Assembly: GCA_028829895.1 (NCBI GenBank)
Contig: CM054183.1
Location: 18,798,975 to 18,862,974, forward strand
Origin: Sinotaia quadrata
Taxonomy: Eukaryota > Mollusca > Gastropoda > Architaenioglossa > Viviparidae
Length of the DNA stretch: 64,000 nucleotides
Direction: 5' to 3'
Shown here: positions 1 through 11,990 of the stretch, in pieces
Numbering within the stretch: the stretch's first letter is position 1
Layout: the number at the start of each line of letters is the position of its first letter
Program-made: the position numbers and the translations under genes
Notes under the pieces: model-generated
Seen by the model: only the letters and a program-made list of their open reading frames with translations
Database searches by the model: none
Told to the model about the DNA's origin: nothing

Positions 1-38
<38 letters not shown>
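1..38. repeat. (GT)n microsatellite
   Basis: Uninterrupted GT dinucleotide run at the left edge. It lies upstream of the first visible TRIM exon, in what must be an intron of that gene. Confidence 0.95.
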
Positions 39-40
<2 letters not shown>

Positions 41-150
41 TGTAATTCTTCGCTTTAATGCATATTAACACAAACCACACTATCAAGTCTGAATATATTT
101 TTTTATTTGTTTTACCGACTAATTATTAATTTTAAAGTTTATTTTTCCAG

Positions 151-3100
151 GAGAATATTGGAGCAACAATCAGTACCAAAGACAAAAACAAAGATTTTGC
201 CCTCACCATAACGTGTCCTACATGTCGCAAAGTTAGCCCTGTACCTGCTGGCGGTGTGGCCAACTTTCAGGTGAGACAAATAGAAATACGTGAAATGGCA
301 TAATCCATTCGTACTCTACTTTCACACCCATTTCTCGACACCCCCACCCCTAAATATATTGCCCGTAGAAAAAAAACTCTTTTCCACAAGAGTGTATGGA
401 AATATATCTATCTGACTGTTTATCGTCTGTCTTCTTTGAAAGATTGTTGAAAATATCTTCAAAAATATAATTCCCCTTATGCTGATTTACCTATATGATT
501 TTTTTAGCGTATCAAATGATACGCCACTTCCAAAGACATGCACATTGCATCGCATTCTCATACACATTCATTTTTGAGATGATGTTTTTTTACTGTATAT
601 CCAGAGAAACTTTTATGTGGATGATGAAACGGATCAGAACACACCGCTGTCTTTGCACTGTGACCTCTGCGACAAGGAAATGGCGGCAGAACATTACTGC
701 AGTGAATGCCAAACAAAAATCTGCAGTCAGTGTCTCAGTATTCATTCCAAACTCCTTCAAAGCCACGTATGCCAGTCTCTCATCTCCAGTTGCCTGGCAA
801 CAGTGTTTACGGATGCTGATGAAATGGCAGCTCAGATCAAAGAACAGACAAAGTTGCTGGAAAGTATTTTGATTCAACTTGATGAGGACGAAAATGAAAT
901 CGAAGAACAGCGTCAAGTCGTCGATGCCAGCATTAATGCACAGTACGTTGAAGGATTGGGCAAGATGGCGGAAGCACGTGATGAGTGCATGAAAAGTCTT
1001 ACCACTGCAGTGGAGGCAGCACGTCAGGAACTTCAGGTATTTTTTCTTGTTTTGCTTGCATGCCAGTATTTCTGCATAGATTTAACGCAATAGAGTTCTT
1101 TAGGGATTTAAAGTGTCACTTAACATAACGCAAGTTTGGACACTTTAAATACAGTGCTTTAGAGATTTAAAGTGCCAGTTAACGTAAGTAAGTTTGGGAA
1201 TTTTAAAATACAGTGCATTTTAGATTTAAATGCCACTTAACATAAGGTAAGCTTGGGATCTTTAAAATACAGTGCATTAGGGATTTTAAAGTGTCAGTTA
1301 CAAAAACCGAATCTCGGACACTTTATGTTGCTACTTTAAGTATATTTGTTGTATTGTTGTACCGCTTACTTTCACACCTGAGGAGGCATTAGGCTTTTTA
1401 TCTTCCGATATCTTCAGCCTTGGAATTCCTCCGGTGGACTTCCACTCCTTGCTGTTTCCAGGAGTGCGGGGAATTTTTAAAGCATATTTAATTGTTTCCT
1501 ACATATATATGATGCAAAGTTGAAAAAAATAAGTCTTGTTAAAATATGAATATATTTCATTATATATAAAGCAATGATTTCTTCTCATATTCAATCTTAA
1601 TAACTACACCTTATGATTGCATAATGTTGCTTGAAATATGTATCAATAGGCCAATTTATTAACATCGTGTCTCAACATTCCGTTAAAAGTGTTTTCTTTG
1701 CTTTTTAAATCATTTATAAACTTTCTAGTAATGTTATTATGAAAGGTTGTATAATAAAGAGAATATAGCAACTGTTTCAGAGCGAATACACACGAATGTT
1801 CCGAAAGAGTCTTATAGAACATCTCTTTATAAAAGTATAAGTCATAATTTTTATCTAGATAATCATTCATATTTGAGAAGTCCACGCTAATTTAAAAATA
1901 GTTTATTAATCATTCATATTTGCGAGTCTAAACTAATTTTAAAATAGTTTTATTTGCTTAATATGCATTCAAAGAGGTTATCCTACTCCTAGGAGTTACA
2001 TTTCTATATGCATAGCAATCGACAAAATAAATTCTCGTTGTAGTTTAAAAACTTTTAAATAATGACCTTTAATATTAATATTGCAATAACAAATCATACA
2101 ATTGTTTATGACAAATGTAGTATGAAGTAAAAAAACCCAGATGTTTTCAATTTAGCAGTTACATTTTTAAAAATAATAAATGCCTTTATAAAGACTCATA
2201 TCTACATAGCAGATACCTGATATATTCAGAATGTAAAGCTGTAAACAAAAATTAATAGACTAAATGCTCTAATCCCAAGAAAGAGATTTAATGAAAACCA
2301 AAATAGCCAATCACTTCCTTGGTATGAAATTTAAAGTTGACTTTCAAACGAAATATTTTAAAATATACGTTATAATGTTTTGTAGTTGAAGAGGACATCT
2401 GCTCAAGCTGCACATGCAAGGTTATCTTCCCTGGCATCAATGGACACAACCACCAAGATGCTGTCTCGCGCATCCATGAAAGATCTTTTGCCATCTTCTC
2501 TTAAAGGCGAGGTCGGTTCCCTTCAACAGCCTAGAGAAAAGGGCGGACAACCCTTGTTCTTTTTGCAGAAAACATGTAAGAAGAACGCATTTGATTTGTT
2601 TAAGGTTTTTCAAGACTTCATGGGTCACGTGATCTCTTGCTCTCCGGCAAATTCAGATAGTCAACCAGTTTCTGAGAAGGAAATTATTGTATTCACGCCA
2701 GAGTATCAAACTGCGATGCAATCAGAAGGTTATGACTTAAGGAATGACGTCACAAATTTACGAAGAGATGTTCAAGCAATGCAAGTAGAAAATGCAAAAC
2801 TGCTAAAAGAAATTGCAGATCTACAGAGAAATTCCTCCACACTTTGCAAGGACATGTCATCAGTTCAAACAGAAATTACGCTGCTGAAGACTGACCATGC
2901 ATCTTTTAAGATATATAACTCCACCTTTGGGCAAACTCTTTCTGATATGAAAACAGATCTAGCTATTCAGAAATCACGTACGGATGCCATTTATGAAGAT
3001 AACTCTAACGTTAGGACGGAATTCAAGAATGCTAACGACCAAATCACTTCACTTAAACAAGAACTGTCTACTTTGCAGACTGAGCACAAAATGCAGGTGA

Positions 3101-5823
3101 CACAGGCAGCCAGTTTACAATCTCAACTGGATAAACTCATCATAGATACTGCCAAACTGAGCCCACTTTTAACATCGGTTCAAGCAATTCAGACAAACCA
3201 AAAAAAGTACGTGACTGCTCTTAAGTCAGAAACCTCCAAACTTTCCAATGAATTAAAGTCACGTGATCGACAAATCACAATTCTACAAGATGAACACAAA
3301 ACGAACATGGCAAAGATATCTACTTTACAAGCTCAGATAAGTAAGCAATAATTTATTACTTTAAATTTCCATAAATTAAAGTTATCTCTTTTTGTAAAGT
3401 TTCATTTTCAATTTGACACTTACTGTTTCAAAGTTGTATACAATTTGTGTAATACACACACTTTGTTGTAAGCCTTCATCGTGTGAAACTGAACTGGTAT
3501 CAGTCAATCATTTTAAATGAAGGACGCTTCTGGTTAAGCCGATTTCGCGCCAAATTAGGATTGATTCAGATATGGTGTTGTGTGGTTGGTGGGGATAAAT
3601 TAGGAGCTAGCGGTAAGTTACATCACATTATTATGCCTCTTTCCACGACTTCTGTTTGACTGTCGGTTGTGATCCAAGGTCTTGGAATCTTACCAAGATT
3701 CTGGGAGATCCAAAGTTTTACGGAGAATGTGGGCACTTCCGTGGAGCGCTGCTTTGAGTAGTGGAGCGGTTCTCTGGTTTCCAGGAAGTTTATTCAGGTA
3801 GCCTTCCAATTCAGATGTTATGTTCCCCAAGGCTCCTATCACTATTGGTATCACTTCTGCTTTTACATTCCACAGTCTCTGGATTTCTAATCTGAGGTCT
3901 TGGTATTTTTCTATTTTTTCTCTTTCTTTTGTTTGTATGTTTCTATCACTTGGAACAGCGACATCAATAATTGTTACTGTTCTGTTGGACTTATTGAGAA
4001 CTACAATGTCTGGTCTTCGTGCAGGAATCACCCGGTCTGTTCTTATCTTGAAGTCCCTTAGTATTTTGACTTCTTCTGTTTCGGTGACTGCTTCTGGTTG
4101 ATGCATCCATGCTCTTTCTGGGGTTTTTATGCCATAGTTCTCACACAGATTTCTATGTATGTGTTTTGCCACTTCATTGTGTCGTTTTGGTGTATTCTGT
4201 TCTAGCCAGAACCTGACATCCAGATAATATGTGTTCTGTTGTCTCATCCATGGATTTGCAGAGTCAACAGTTGGAATCATTTGAAATTTTCATTATTTTC
4301 GTTTTGTGTGCTTATTATTATTATTATTTCATCTGGATTACTACCATTATTGCTGCCATTTTGTTGTATTATATTTTCTTTCTTAACTATTTCACCTATC
4401 GCTTACCGTTATTTATTTTGATTTTCTACTGCATTTTGCTATTGTTGTTAATTACATAATTAAATTATATTAACTGAAATAGGTAAAATTATCACTGTTG
4501 TTAGTTCATAGTAATGCGTGTTTAATAATTATTCGGTTTTCTTATTATCGCCATGCTCCCCTTTTTTGTGTGTCTAAGAATCATTTATTCTTATGTTCTT
4601 TTGTCAGAGGATGTGCGATTTATTTAGCCTATTGATACTCAGTTCTGTGATGATTAGGTTTCTTAGCTCCCTGTTATAGTCGTCAGAAATTTGATTTTAA
4701 TTAGAAACTCAATTTACTTTATTCTTTCTAATCCTACTGTTGCACATATTTTAATAGCACGTTCGACTGTTAGGAGATCCCCAATGGTGCAGACTATTAT
4801 TGGTGTCGTGTACAGTCCCTGCCAAGCGGTAGTTTGGATATTTGGGATTGTTCCTGTCTAGTTATGTTTAAAAAATAATAGTCAAAGTAGTTTTTACACA
4901 TTAATCTATAAGTTGGTTCATGCCTTTTGCTAGTCCTAAATATTGGTTTTGTCAAATTTTATCCATTTCTTTTCTAAAATGTGTAAAATATTTGAGGGGT
5001 TTGTTGAGATGTATTTATATTCATAGAGCAAACCCATATTTGACTAATTTTACATGAATTGGTGAAGAGAGTATAAATAAGTAAAAATAGCAACCACTCT
5101 TACTCTTTCAATCTATCTCTTTGTCGTCTCTCTCTCTCACTCACTCTTTCTTTCTCTTTGTCGTCTCTCTCTCTCACTCACTCTTTCTTTCTCACTCTCT
5201 CACTCTCACTCACTCTCACTCACTCTCACTTCTCTGTTTTTAAAACTTGAAATCGGTAAGTGAAGATTTATTATTTTAAATAATGTTCTTTCATCAAGAA
5301 TCTCTTAAATTGCCATACTAGCATACCTATCCATATTGAAATATTAACGAATGAATGCTTCAGATGGTGATAGTTAAATGACTAACACCAGTTAATAATT
5401 CATTTTGGTTTTTTATTTGTTTTAGAAAACGTCGGCACCTTAGTTTCCTTTTTCGCTCTCATGGACGAACCCATAACAACAACAAAGAAGATGACAATTG
5501 TATTTGGAGATGTTCTATCAAATGTGGGAGACGCTTACGATGCTAAGACTGGAATCTTCACTGCACCACTTGCAGGCACCTACATATTTTTTATCACTCT
5601 GTATTCTACAGTTTACACTTATAACAGAGTAGGCATTTTCAAAGGCACTAAAATGATTGGATTTACAATAACACAACCAGAAACCTCTAGCACTGTACAT
5701 GCAATAGTAAAACTCAGACCTGGTGAAAAGGTGTGGCTCCAAACATTTGATGATAAAACCTGCAAACTGGATGATACTTGGCCAAATACTTTCAGTGGAA
5801 TGTTAGTGCAACCATGTCTATAG
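151..5823 (+). CDS. TRIM-like protein with C-terminal C1q domain (5'-partial)
   Basis: Four exons are visible: 151-270, 605-1036, 2386-3340 and 5426-5823 (TAG stop). All introns are GT..AG. Phases are 0, 0 and 1 and join without conflict, giving about 634 residues. Exon 1 (40 aa) holds the last zinc-binding CPTC pair of a RING finger; the RING start lies left of the window. Exon 2 has a B-box, residues ~59-94, with spacing C-x2-C-x8-C-x2-C-x4-C-x2-C-x3-H-x6-H (type 1 style), then helical, charged coiled coil. Exon 3 (318 aa) is mostly coiled coil with heptad-like stretches. Exon 4 is a C1q domain of ~128 aa with the family pattern F-x-N-x-G-x-A-Y-D-x-x-T-G-I-F-T-A-P, then AGTY. RBCC proteins are known as ubiquitin ligases, whereas C1q domains are usually secreted trimeric recognition modules, so this fusion is unusual. 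Alternative: a C1q gene next to a TRIM gene, but the phase-1 join and the lack of a start codon or signal peptide before the C1q exon argue against it. Confidence 0.85.
659..766 (+). other. B-box zinc finger coding segment
   Basis: Six cysteines in three CxxC pairs followed by two histidines, beginning at LHCDLCDKEM and ending at LLQSH. This is the strongest evidence that the upstream exons are TRIM/RBCC and not another RING family. Confidence 0.85.
1095..1330. repeat. ~66-bp tandem repeat in TRIM intron 2
   Basis: Four imperfect copies of a unit containing 'ttagggatttaaagtg', then 'ttaacataa', 'aagtttggg' and 'ttaaatacagtgc'. It starts soon after the donor of the exon ending at 1036. Confidence 0.8.
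3500..4290 (-). mobile_element. Decayed 3' end of a non-LTR retrotransposon (restriction-like endonuclease type)
   Basis: The minus-strand frame 4280-3690 (196 aa) reads like the C-terminal region of an ORF2-type polyprotein. It has RTDRVI, then RPDIVV, then TIIDVAVP, EKYQDLRLEIQRLW and a conserved IVIGALG block. The RPD..D spacing suggests a PD-(D/E)XK nuclease. It is broken. The CCHC finger just upstream (CKSMDE..EHILSGC) is in another frame, so there is a one-base frameshift near 4180, and the first Cys pair is interrupted by a TGA in place of an Arg codon. It lies antisense in TRIM intron 3. The 3500-3690 part is probably element 3' UTR but has no independent support. Confidence 0.8.
5101..5232. 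repeat. CT/ACTC-rich simple repeat
   Basis: Pyrimidine-rich tract of tctc, cactc and tttctttc units, including a duplicated ~50 bp block, in the last TRIM intron about 200 bp before the C1q exon. Confidence 0.9.
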
Positions 5824-6110
5824 TTTGATATTACTGCAGCTAGATCTATAGCTTGAATAGTAAGCGCAGCTAGATCTATAACTAGCTTTATATTAGTGCA
5901 ACCACATCTATACTTTGATCTTAATATAGCCAGATCTATAGCTTGGTGCTAGTGTAGTCAGATATGTAATTTTGTGTTAGTATAGTCAGATGCGTATCAT
6001 GATGATTGTGTAGTCATGTGTATAACTGCAGTCAGATCTATATCTTGATGTTAGTGAAGGCAGATCTGTAGCACGATGTTAGTACAGGCAGTTGTAAAGC
6101 TTTATGTTAA
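5790..6110 (+). repeat. Degenerate ~33-bp tandem repeat spanning C1q stop codon and 3' UTR
   Basis: The unit resembles 'gttagtgcaaccatgtct' followed by 'atagtttgata'. The first copy includes the last codons and stop of the TRIM-C1q gene. About eight diverging copies follow, with 'agatctatagcttg' as the best conserved core. One at ~5890 is nearly the coding copy. Confidence 0.75.
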
Positions 6111-6233
6111 TAACGCCATTAATGGTGGGCGTGAGTGAGTACGAGCGAAATTGACATTGAGTGTATATGATATCATGTACTGAAAAACAAAATTGAAAGA
6201 AAAAGGAAATTATAATTCATGTATTTTCAAAGG

Positions 6234-6239
6234 AATAAA
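6234..6239 (+). terminator. Candidate polyadenylation signal AATAAA of the TRIM-C1q gene
   Basis: Canonical AATAAA about 410 bp after the stop codon. A second one lies at 6408-6413. Either could end the transcript. Confidence 0.45.
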
Positions 6240-6414
6240 ATCAAGGAAGGAGTCAACTATTATGAAAAGGACACTTAGGGTTGCATGCTGTTTGATTTGG
6301 AAATGAATTTACTGCCATTAGAACACCAAGGAGAAATACTGTAATCATATACCGTTTAACTACAAACCTGGCTACTGTCACAGAACAGATTTTTAAAAAT
6401 GCTAAGAAATAAAT

Positions 6415-7860
6415 GTCATATATAAATATATTATTCTTTCGACAAATTAAACTGAAAGAAAATCAACAGTTAGGAATTATTTTCATTCTTTAAATTATAC
6501 CTTTGTGTATAGTAAAATGGAAAAGTGAGAAAACACACGAGATATCATAATAATGTTTGCTCTGTCTTCAACATAGATGAATCATGGAACGAACGATTAC
6601 TTTTGAGAGAAGCAGAGATAATTAGCCCACCATAATATTATGGATAGTTGGGTGTTTGGAGGAGATGTTGTCAACAACACACTTCTTGAAAATAACCAAG
6701 AGTGTCGCTTTATTGATAATGCGATTATTGTGAACTACATACATTCTGGAGTAAGAGTATTTTTATTTTACTGCGGGAGAGGATTATTTGTTGTGTGTGT
6801 TTTTTTTATAATGAAAATATGAAAGTGTTGAAGATAATGAATGATTTCTGACAGACTAATCCTGCTGCTATTTTTCCACAGATAATTGTTGATTCATTTA
6901 AATAGCTTTTTGTATTATGAACATTCTGAGTTATTTTACAATGCATATTTCTGTTTGCCTGTGTGGAATTTATTATTTGATTATTTCTATATTCACCCAT
7001 AAATACAGTTAATTACATTTACTAGCTTAAATACAGTTAATCACATTTACTAGCTTAATATTTTGTGTTCGTTTCAGATGTGGTAAATGATCGTTAATGC
7101 ATTTTTGTGTCGTATACTATGCTCAAGGTTGACCTTCAAAAGATTTGCTAATGCGTTAAGATATTCATAGACATTAATGAGTAATATTTGATAACCGCTA
7201 ACTGAAAAACATGTATTCTTACGCATTTTAATTGTTTCTTTTAGTCACTCAAAATTATGACAGATGGAAACTAAGCAGCATTGTACGATTGAAACAGAAT
7301 AGCCAGACTTAGAACCACTTTAACCTTAAGCATTCTTTTTGCTGTCTTCTATCTACTGTTACTCATTTCTTTAGAACAGTTTACACGCAGTCTTTACCAA
7401 ATATATTATTTGATGATCTTGTTGCTACAATAGCAGATAATCTGGAACGAATATTTGTTTAATAAAATGACGGTCTACTGAGCTTCTGGAACTCAACATA
7501 CAGATAATTTTCTCTTCTGTAAGTTCAATAAAGAATGAAGTATGATGCCTGTTCACTCTATTTCGCTGAAGGTCTCCAGTCAAAAGTACCCTGGTATCTC
7601 ATCTCACTAACGTATTCAGTTTGACATACACACACTTCTTCTGACAAAAACGTTATTAGCGAGTTTATCATGAATACCAAAACATATATCAACGTTCGTT
7701 GTAATCGGGGTTTTGTTACCTAGAACAAATTGCCTTTATTTTGAAATCATTTTCACAGGAAAAAAATGTTTCAAAACGCTTAAAACACACCTGCACACCT
7801 TTCCATTCAACCCTCACCCAAATCGTTGTTTTTCTCAGTATACGTGTGGTCTACATATAA
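6415..7860. other. Intergenic, no gene seen
   Basis: AT-rich sequence with no frame that shows domain features or splice-consistent coding. Short duplications such as 'acagttaatyacatttactagctta' at 7005-7055 are the only structure noticed. Confidence 0.6.
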
Positions 7861-7864
7861 TAAT

Positions 7865-7866
7865 TG

Positions 7867-7965
<99 letters not shown>

Positions 7966-7998
7966 GTATGTCTGTCTGTCCGTCCGTCCGTCCGTCTA

Positions 7999-8076
<78 letters not shown>
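7865..8076. repeat. (TATC)n microsatellite with CTGT/CGTC interruption
   Basis: Long TATC tract interrupted at ~7965-8015 by TGTC and CGTC variants. Open frames over it (YLSI repeats) are artefacts. Confidence 0.98.
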
Positions 8077-8654
8077 CCTTAGTCTTGTCGACCGTTGGGG
8101 CACCACTGATGACCTGACAACCAGGTTCAATAGTCAAATTCACAACTCGAAAGAGATTTAACATACTTGTTGTTTTCTGCTGTTCTTTTTACCTACAAAA
8201 TGACGAATCGTTATCGGTGAATTTCTCAATAGAGAGCTGAAGTATACATTACTGTCGGTAACTGCAAAACATGATGAAATAGACTATATATGCTGACCAA
8301 TCTTGCTCGCGCGTAAGCATTTTAATATAGAGATGTATATCGGTCTATAGTTTACGTGTGTTTGATTACAGTCAGCCTTGCTATACACAGGTCCATACGT
8401 GCACATGCACACGCACGCACATTTATGCACACACATATACAGATTCACATACATACATACTCTTGCATGCATACATACATATATTATATACAAAATCTAG
8501 ACAGAAGAGAGACGCATGACATATTGTTACAAATTTTTGTCTAGTCACCTTTAAAAATATTATCAAATTTAATTGGTACGGCTACCATTGTACAGTTCCT
8601 AAATACAGTGTGTTTAAAATTAAGGCGTCTATTTGTGTATTTCAATAATCTTTC

Positions 8655-9115
8655 TATCTCTGACTCTCTGTGTATGCATGTATGTACGTATGTATGTTCT
8701 TGCCTATCTATTACTCTACAGGGTTAAAGGTCGATTAAAGCTATTCAAATAAGTACCGAATCTTTATTGAGCCTCTCTAAAACACACAGCCTTATCTATG
8801 AAAACAAGCAAAGACCTGTTGACATTATGTACGTGCAATATATCAGTTTAAGTATCTGCCCTCAATAAGTCGCTCGACAGTGCTCAATGTGCGCACGTAA
8901 CTACGCGTCCGAAGGAGTGTGCGATAAGTATGCACTTTACTGCGCACCGAAATATTCCGGCAGAGAGACAGACAGACAGGAGAGAATGTGTGACATATTC
9001 TTTTTTATAGAGTGTCTTGTCACATTAACAAACATTATCAATATTTTAACTGGATCATCTACCATTGTACAACCCTATCCTGCATGTTAAGAAGTATATT
9101 CGTGCATTTCAGTAA
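8655..9115. repeat. Duplicated block (partner at 19340-19815)
   Basis: Near-identical order of motifs in both copies: 'ttcttgcctat', 'aataagtaccgaatctttatt', 'cagccttatctatgaaaac', 'gcacgtaa' and 'accgaaatattcc', ending in 'tctaccattgtacaaccc'. Both copies are followed by TATC-type tracts. It looks like a dispersed repeat with a microsatellite tail. Confidence 0.85.
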
Positions 9116-9154
9116 TAATAATAATAATAAAAAAAATCTATATATGTAACTATG

Positions 9155-9305
9155 CATCTATCTATCTAATCTATCTATCTGTCTATCTATTTATCCATCT
9201 GTCTATCTATCTGTCCATCTGTCTGTGCTTATCTGTCTATCTGTGCTTATCTATCTGTCTATCTATCTATCTATCTATCAATCTATCTATCAATCTATCT
9301 ATCTT
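9155..9305. repeat. TATC/TGTC microsatellite
   Basis: Imperfect tetranucleotide tract at the end of the duplicated block. Confidence 0.9.
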
Positions 9306-9309
9306 GCTG

Positions 9310-11475
9310 TGTGTATATGTGTATATTCATGCCGTATATTTGTGAATAAGTTATACATATACTTAATATAAGAAATATAAAGTTATATATAGTTATATTA
9401 CGTATTCGTCTACAGTCTAGACACTTTTCCTCTCATAGGATTTCCGTTAGACAGAAATTGAATTGTAGCTGCCATGAATTATTTTGAAGCAGTTTTCCTA
9501 TTTGAATATTTTTGGTTCTAATAGGTTAAAAATAGTATTCTTCATTTTTAGTTATCTATTCCTCTTCAGTGAAGAGAAAGCAGAATAAAGTACAGTAAAG
9601 TGTTTAAAAGAATCACTTTATTATAGTTATGTAAAATAATTTGAAATTCCTTATGTAAATGCCTCGGGACTAACACATGTTGTTTTCACATTTTTACCAA
9701 TTATATAATTAAAGTGATATCAAGGATATGCATTCTTACAGACTGAATTCACATTACTGCTAACCTACCTATATCCACACCTTTTTTCTTGAAATAACCC
9801 CATCTGCGTAGATGATAATAATTATATGGCAATTAATAAAGGTTTATTTTAGAGTAATTCGACAACTACTGCTCATTGTAATTCAATGCTTACAGATCGT
9901 TTCGATTAACGAGCGTCATCGCTGTTGCCTGAGTTTCATTTGTTTGTGCTTACAAGTTCAAACTACGGTGCTACGGAATATCAAATTTCATTTTGTTCCT
10001 AGAGAGTTGCCGCGGACTACCGTCTAAGAAACACTACTGAAGATGATATTAGCAGCAAGTCCAGCCCAGCCCACTTGGGTACTTCCGACTTTGAATGAGG
10101 GTGTGAAAAAAACAACTCGTTAATGCTTGGAACTCCGTGTCAGAGTATGGTTTGGAACTGAGTTGAGAAACGTTTTTCCTAACATTGAGCTTGTGGAGAT
10201 CCAAGCAGATATTCCACTTGCAAGTTATTTCAGGAATGTTTACGTGCACGAAGCAAACGATATGAACTGGCACACAGGACACAGCAGTACCACGTGTAGC
10301 TGACACCCAAATGAGCAGTGTATAATTTTTTTCACTGTGTATGAAGCATTTCGTTTCATCCAAAATTTTAGTATCAAAGGAACATTTGCTTTGAAAGACT
10401 AACTTTTAGCAAAAAGAGAAAAGACCTCTGGTGAACAATATTTAGTTGCTTAAAAAGTAAACCAGAGGAGACAGGCTAAATTCCTCTGGGATAGTTAGGT
10501 TGATTACTTGAATTGTAAATAATATGTATTTTGATTCATGTTGATGGTTTTTCTTTATATGTAATTTTATTAATTTTCATTCATCCTCACGTTATGTAAA
10601 TTCATCTTGTAATGTACGTATTGTCTCTGGTATTGTTATTATTAGAGGGAGATAACTCCACTTGGGGGATTGTTGAGTCACTGGTAAGGTGCGTCACTCG
10701 TAGTCGTGTTGTCCTAGATTTTAAAATAATTTACGGACGACCGACAGCTGAAGTTTATCTTTCCATGATAACTATACAAGTCAATATACTAGTACAACTC
10801 CAGCTGGCGCTCAGATAGGTGTCAATGCAGCACACATTTAAAAATAAAATAAAATTGATTGCTTGTATGCAGAAATTATTTTCTAATGTAAACACACCGA
10901 AGCTGTAGGTACATAAGTTTTATGGTGGCAGACGCAATGCCAGCTAACGCCACAGTTCAGTATGCCGAGTACTAATGACTGAGAAAAGCCCACATGAAAA
11001 CATGTGCTACTATGAATATTCATCATTTATGTACTCCTTCGTTCGTGTGTTTTTTTTTTTATAAACAAAGTAAAACACCTATGGCTGACGTGAATGCTTT
11101 CTTTACTTTCATATTGTTAAGTACTTATTGATTTTCGAAAATGTTAGCACCCCCCCCTTTTTTTTATTTTTTTTTTTAGTAACATTCGATCTCATCATGC
11201 CATGTTTATTATTTATATTGTACAAGCTGTTCTTGTCTACCTTATGCTTCAGTATTAAATGCACGAATACATTTGTTAAAACATTGAATGTCTGAGCTGC
11301 ACATCTTCTTGGACCTTTTATTCATTCACGTAAGCATCTATCTTAATCTACTACGTACTTACTTCCATACAGGCTATACGAATTAGGTATTATACTGCGA
11401 AATAAAGAAGGACAAATGTGGTAAAGAGTAAATATTGATACTACTCAAAGTAAAAAGATTAAAAAAATAATAACT
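9310..11475. other. Intergenic, no gene seen
   Basis: No coding pattern recognised. Short frames at 9812-10027, 10049-10363 (minus) and 10612-10818 have no domain features, no repeats and no convincing splice partners. Confidence 0.55.
10640..10830 (+). mobile_element. Possible tRNA-derived SINE relic
   Basis: The segment 'tcactggtaaggtgcgtcac' followed by 'tcgtagtcgtg' resembles the D-arm/anticodon-arm region of a tRNA. A decayed 'gtcctag' T-arm start and an A-rich tail (aaaaataaaataaaa, ~10837) follow. The B box is not intact, so this is weak. Confidence 0.25.
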
Positions 11476-11479
11476 TATT

Positions 11480-11990
11480 TCCTTTTGCTTTTTCCCGATT
11501 CACTTCGCCCACAAAGTAAGAGCTATATGCAATGTAGGTCTGTGTCTTCTGCAGGTTCAAACCTGTTTTGATTTAGTGTTGAGACATTCACATTTGCTTT
11601 TCGACGCTATAAATAGGTTGATTGTAAATCGGTTCCTGGTCATATACCGAATAACAGCTTGTTCGAGATACAAATACCTTAATTTCTAAGGTGAGCAATT
11701 AACTTTATTACATTTTTAGATTATCCCTAAGCAGTAATGTGTGTTTCTGTATGTTTGTGTGTCTGTGCGTGTGCTTTTGTGTTTACTGAATTAGCCTGTG
11801 TATATGTTTTCTATTTCCTAAAGCATATGCATATTGATTAAATTTTAAGTAACAATGACTATTTAATTGTGCATATTTTTATAAAATCTTTATATGTATG
11901 AACGCATGTACATGTAGATTAGTGTTCATTTTTATCAGTTTAAAAGTAAATGAACGGGAATTCCAAAATACTAAAATTTAGAATCACCCC
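11480..11990. repeat. Duplicated ~500-bp block (partner at 16500-17005)
   Basis: Both copies share 'cccgattcacttcgcccac', 'gtctgtgtctt', 'gcaggttcaaacctg', 'cggttcctggtcat' and 'taaatgaacgggaattcc' in order with few differences. The 'ggttcaaacc' core looks like a pol III B box but no A box is seen. Confidence 0.85.

Noticed and set aside
3820..4101. 93-aa plus-strand frame in the TRIM intron
   Set aside because: Shadow of the retrotransposon frame on the minus strand.
7713..8161. Long open frames of YLSI repeats (also at 15910-16260, 18766-19023 and 19834-20235)
   Set aside because: They are translations of TATC/GATA microsatellites, open in all three frames because the unit has no stop codon in the used frame.
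11565..11580. tRNA gene suggested by 'ggttcaaacc'
   Set aside because: No cloverleaf or A box could be drawn around it, and the copy at 16576 is equally unsupported.
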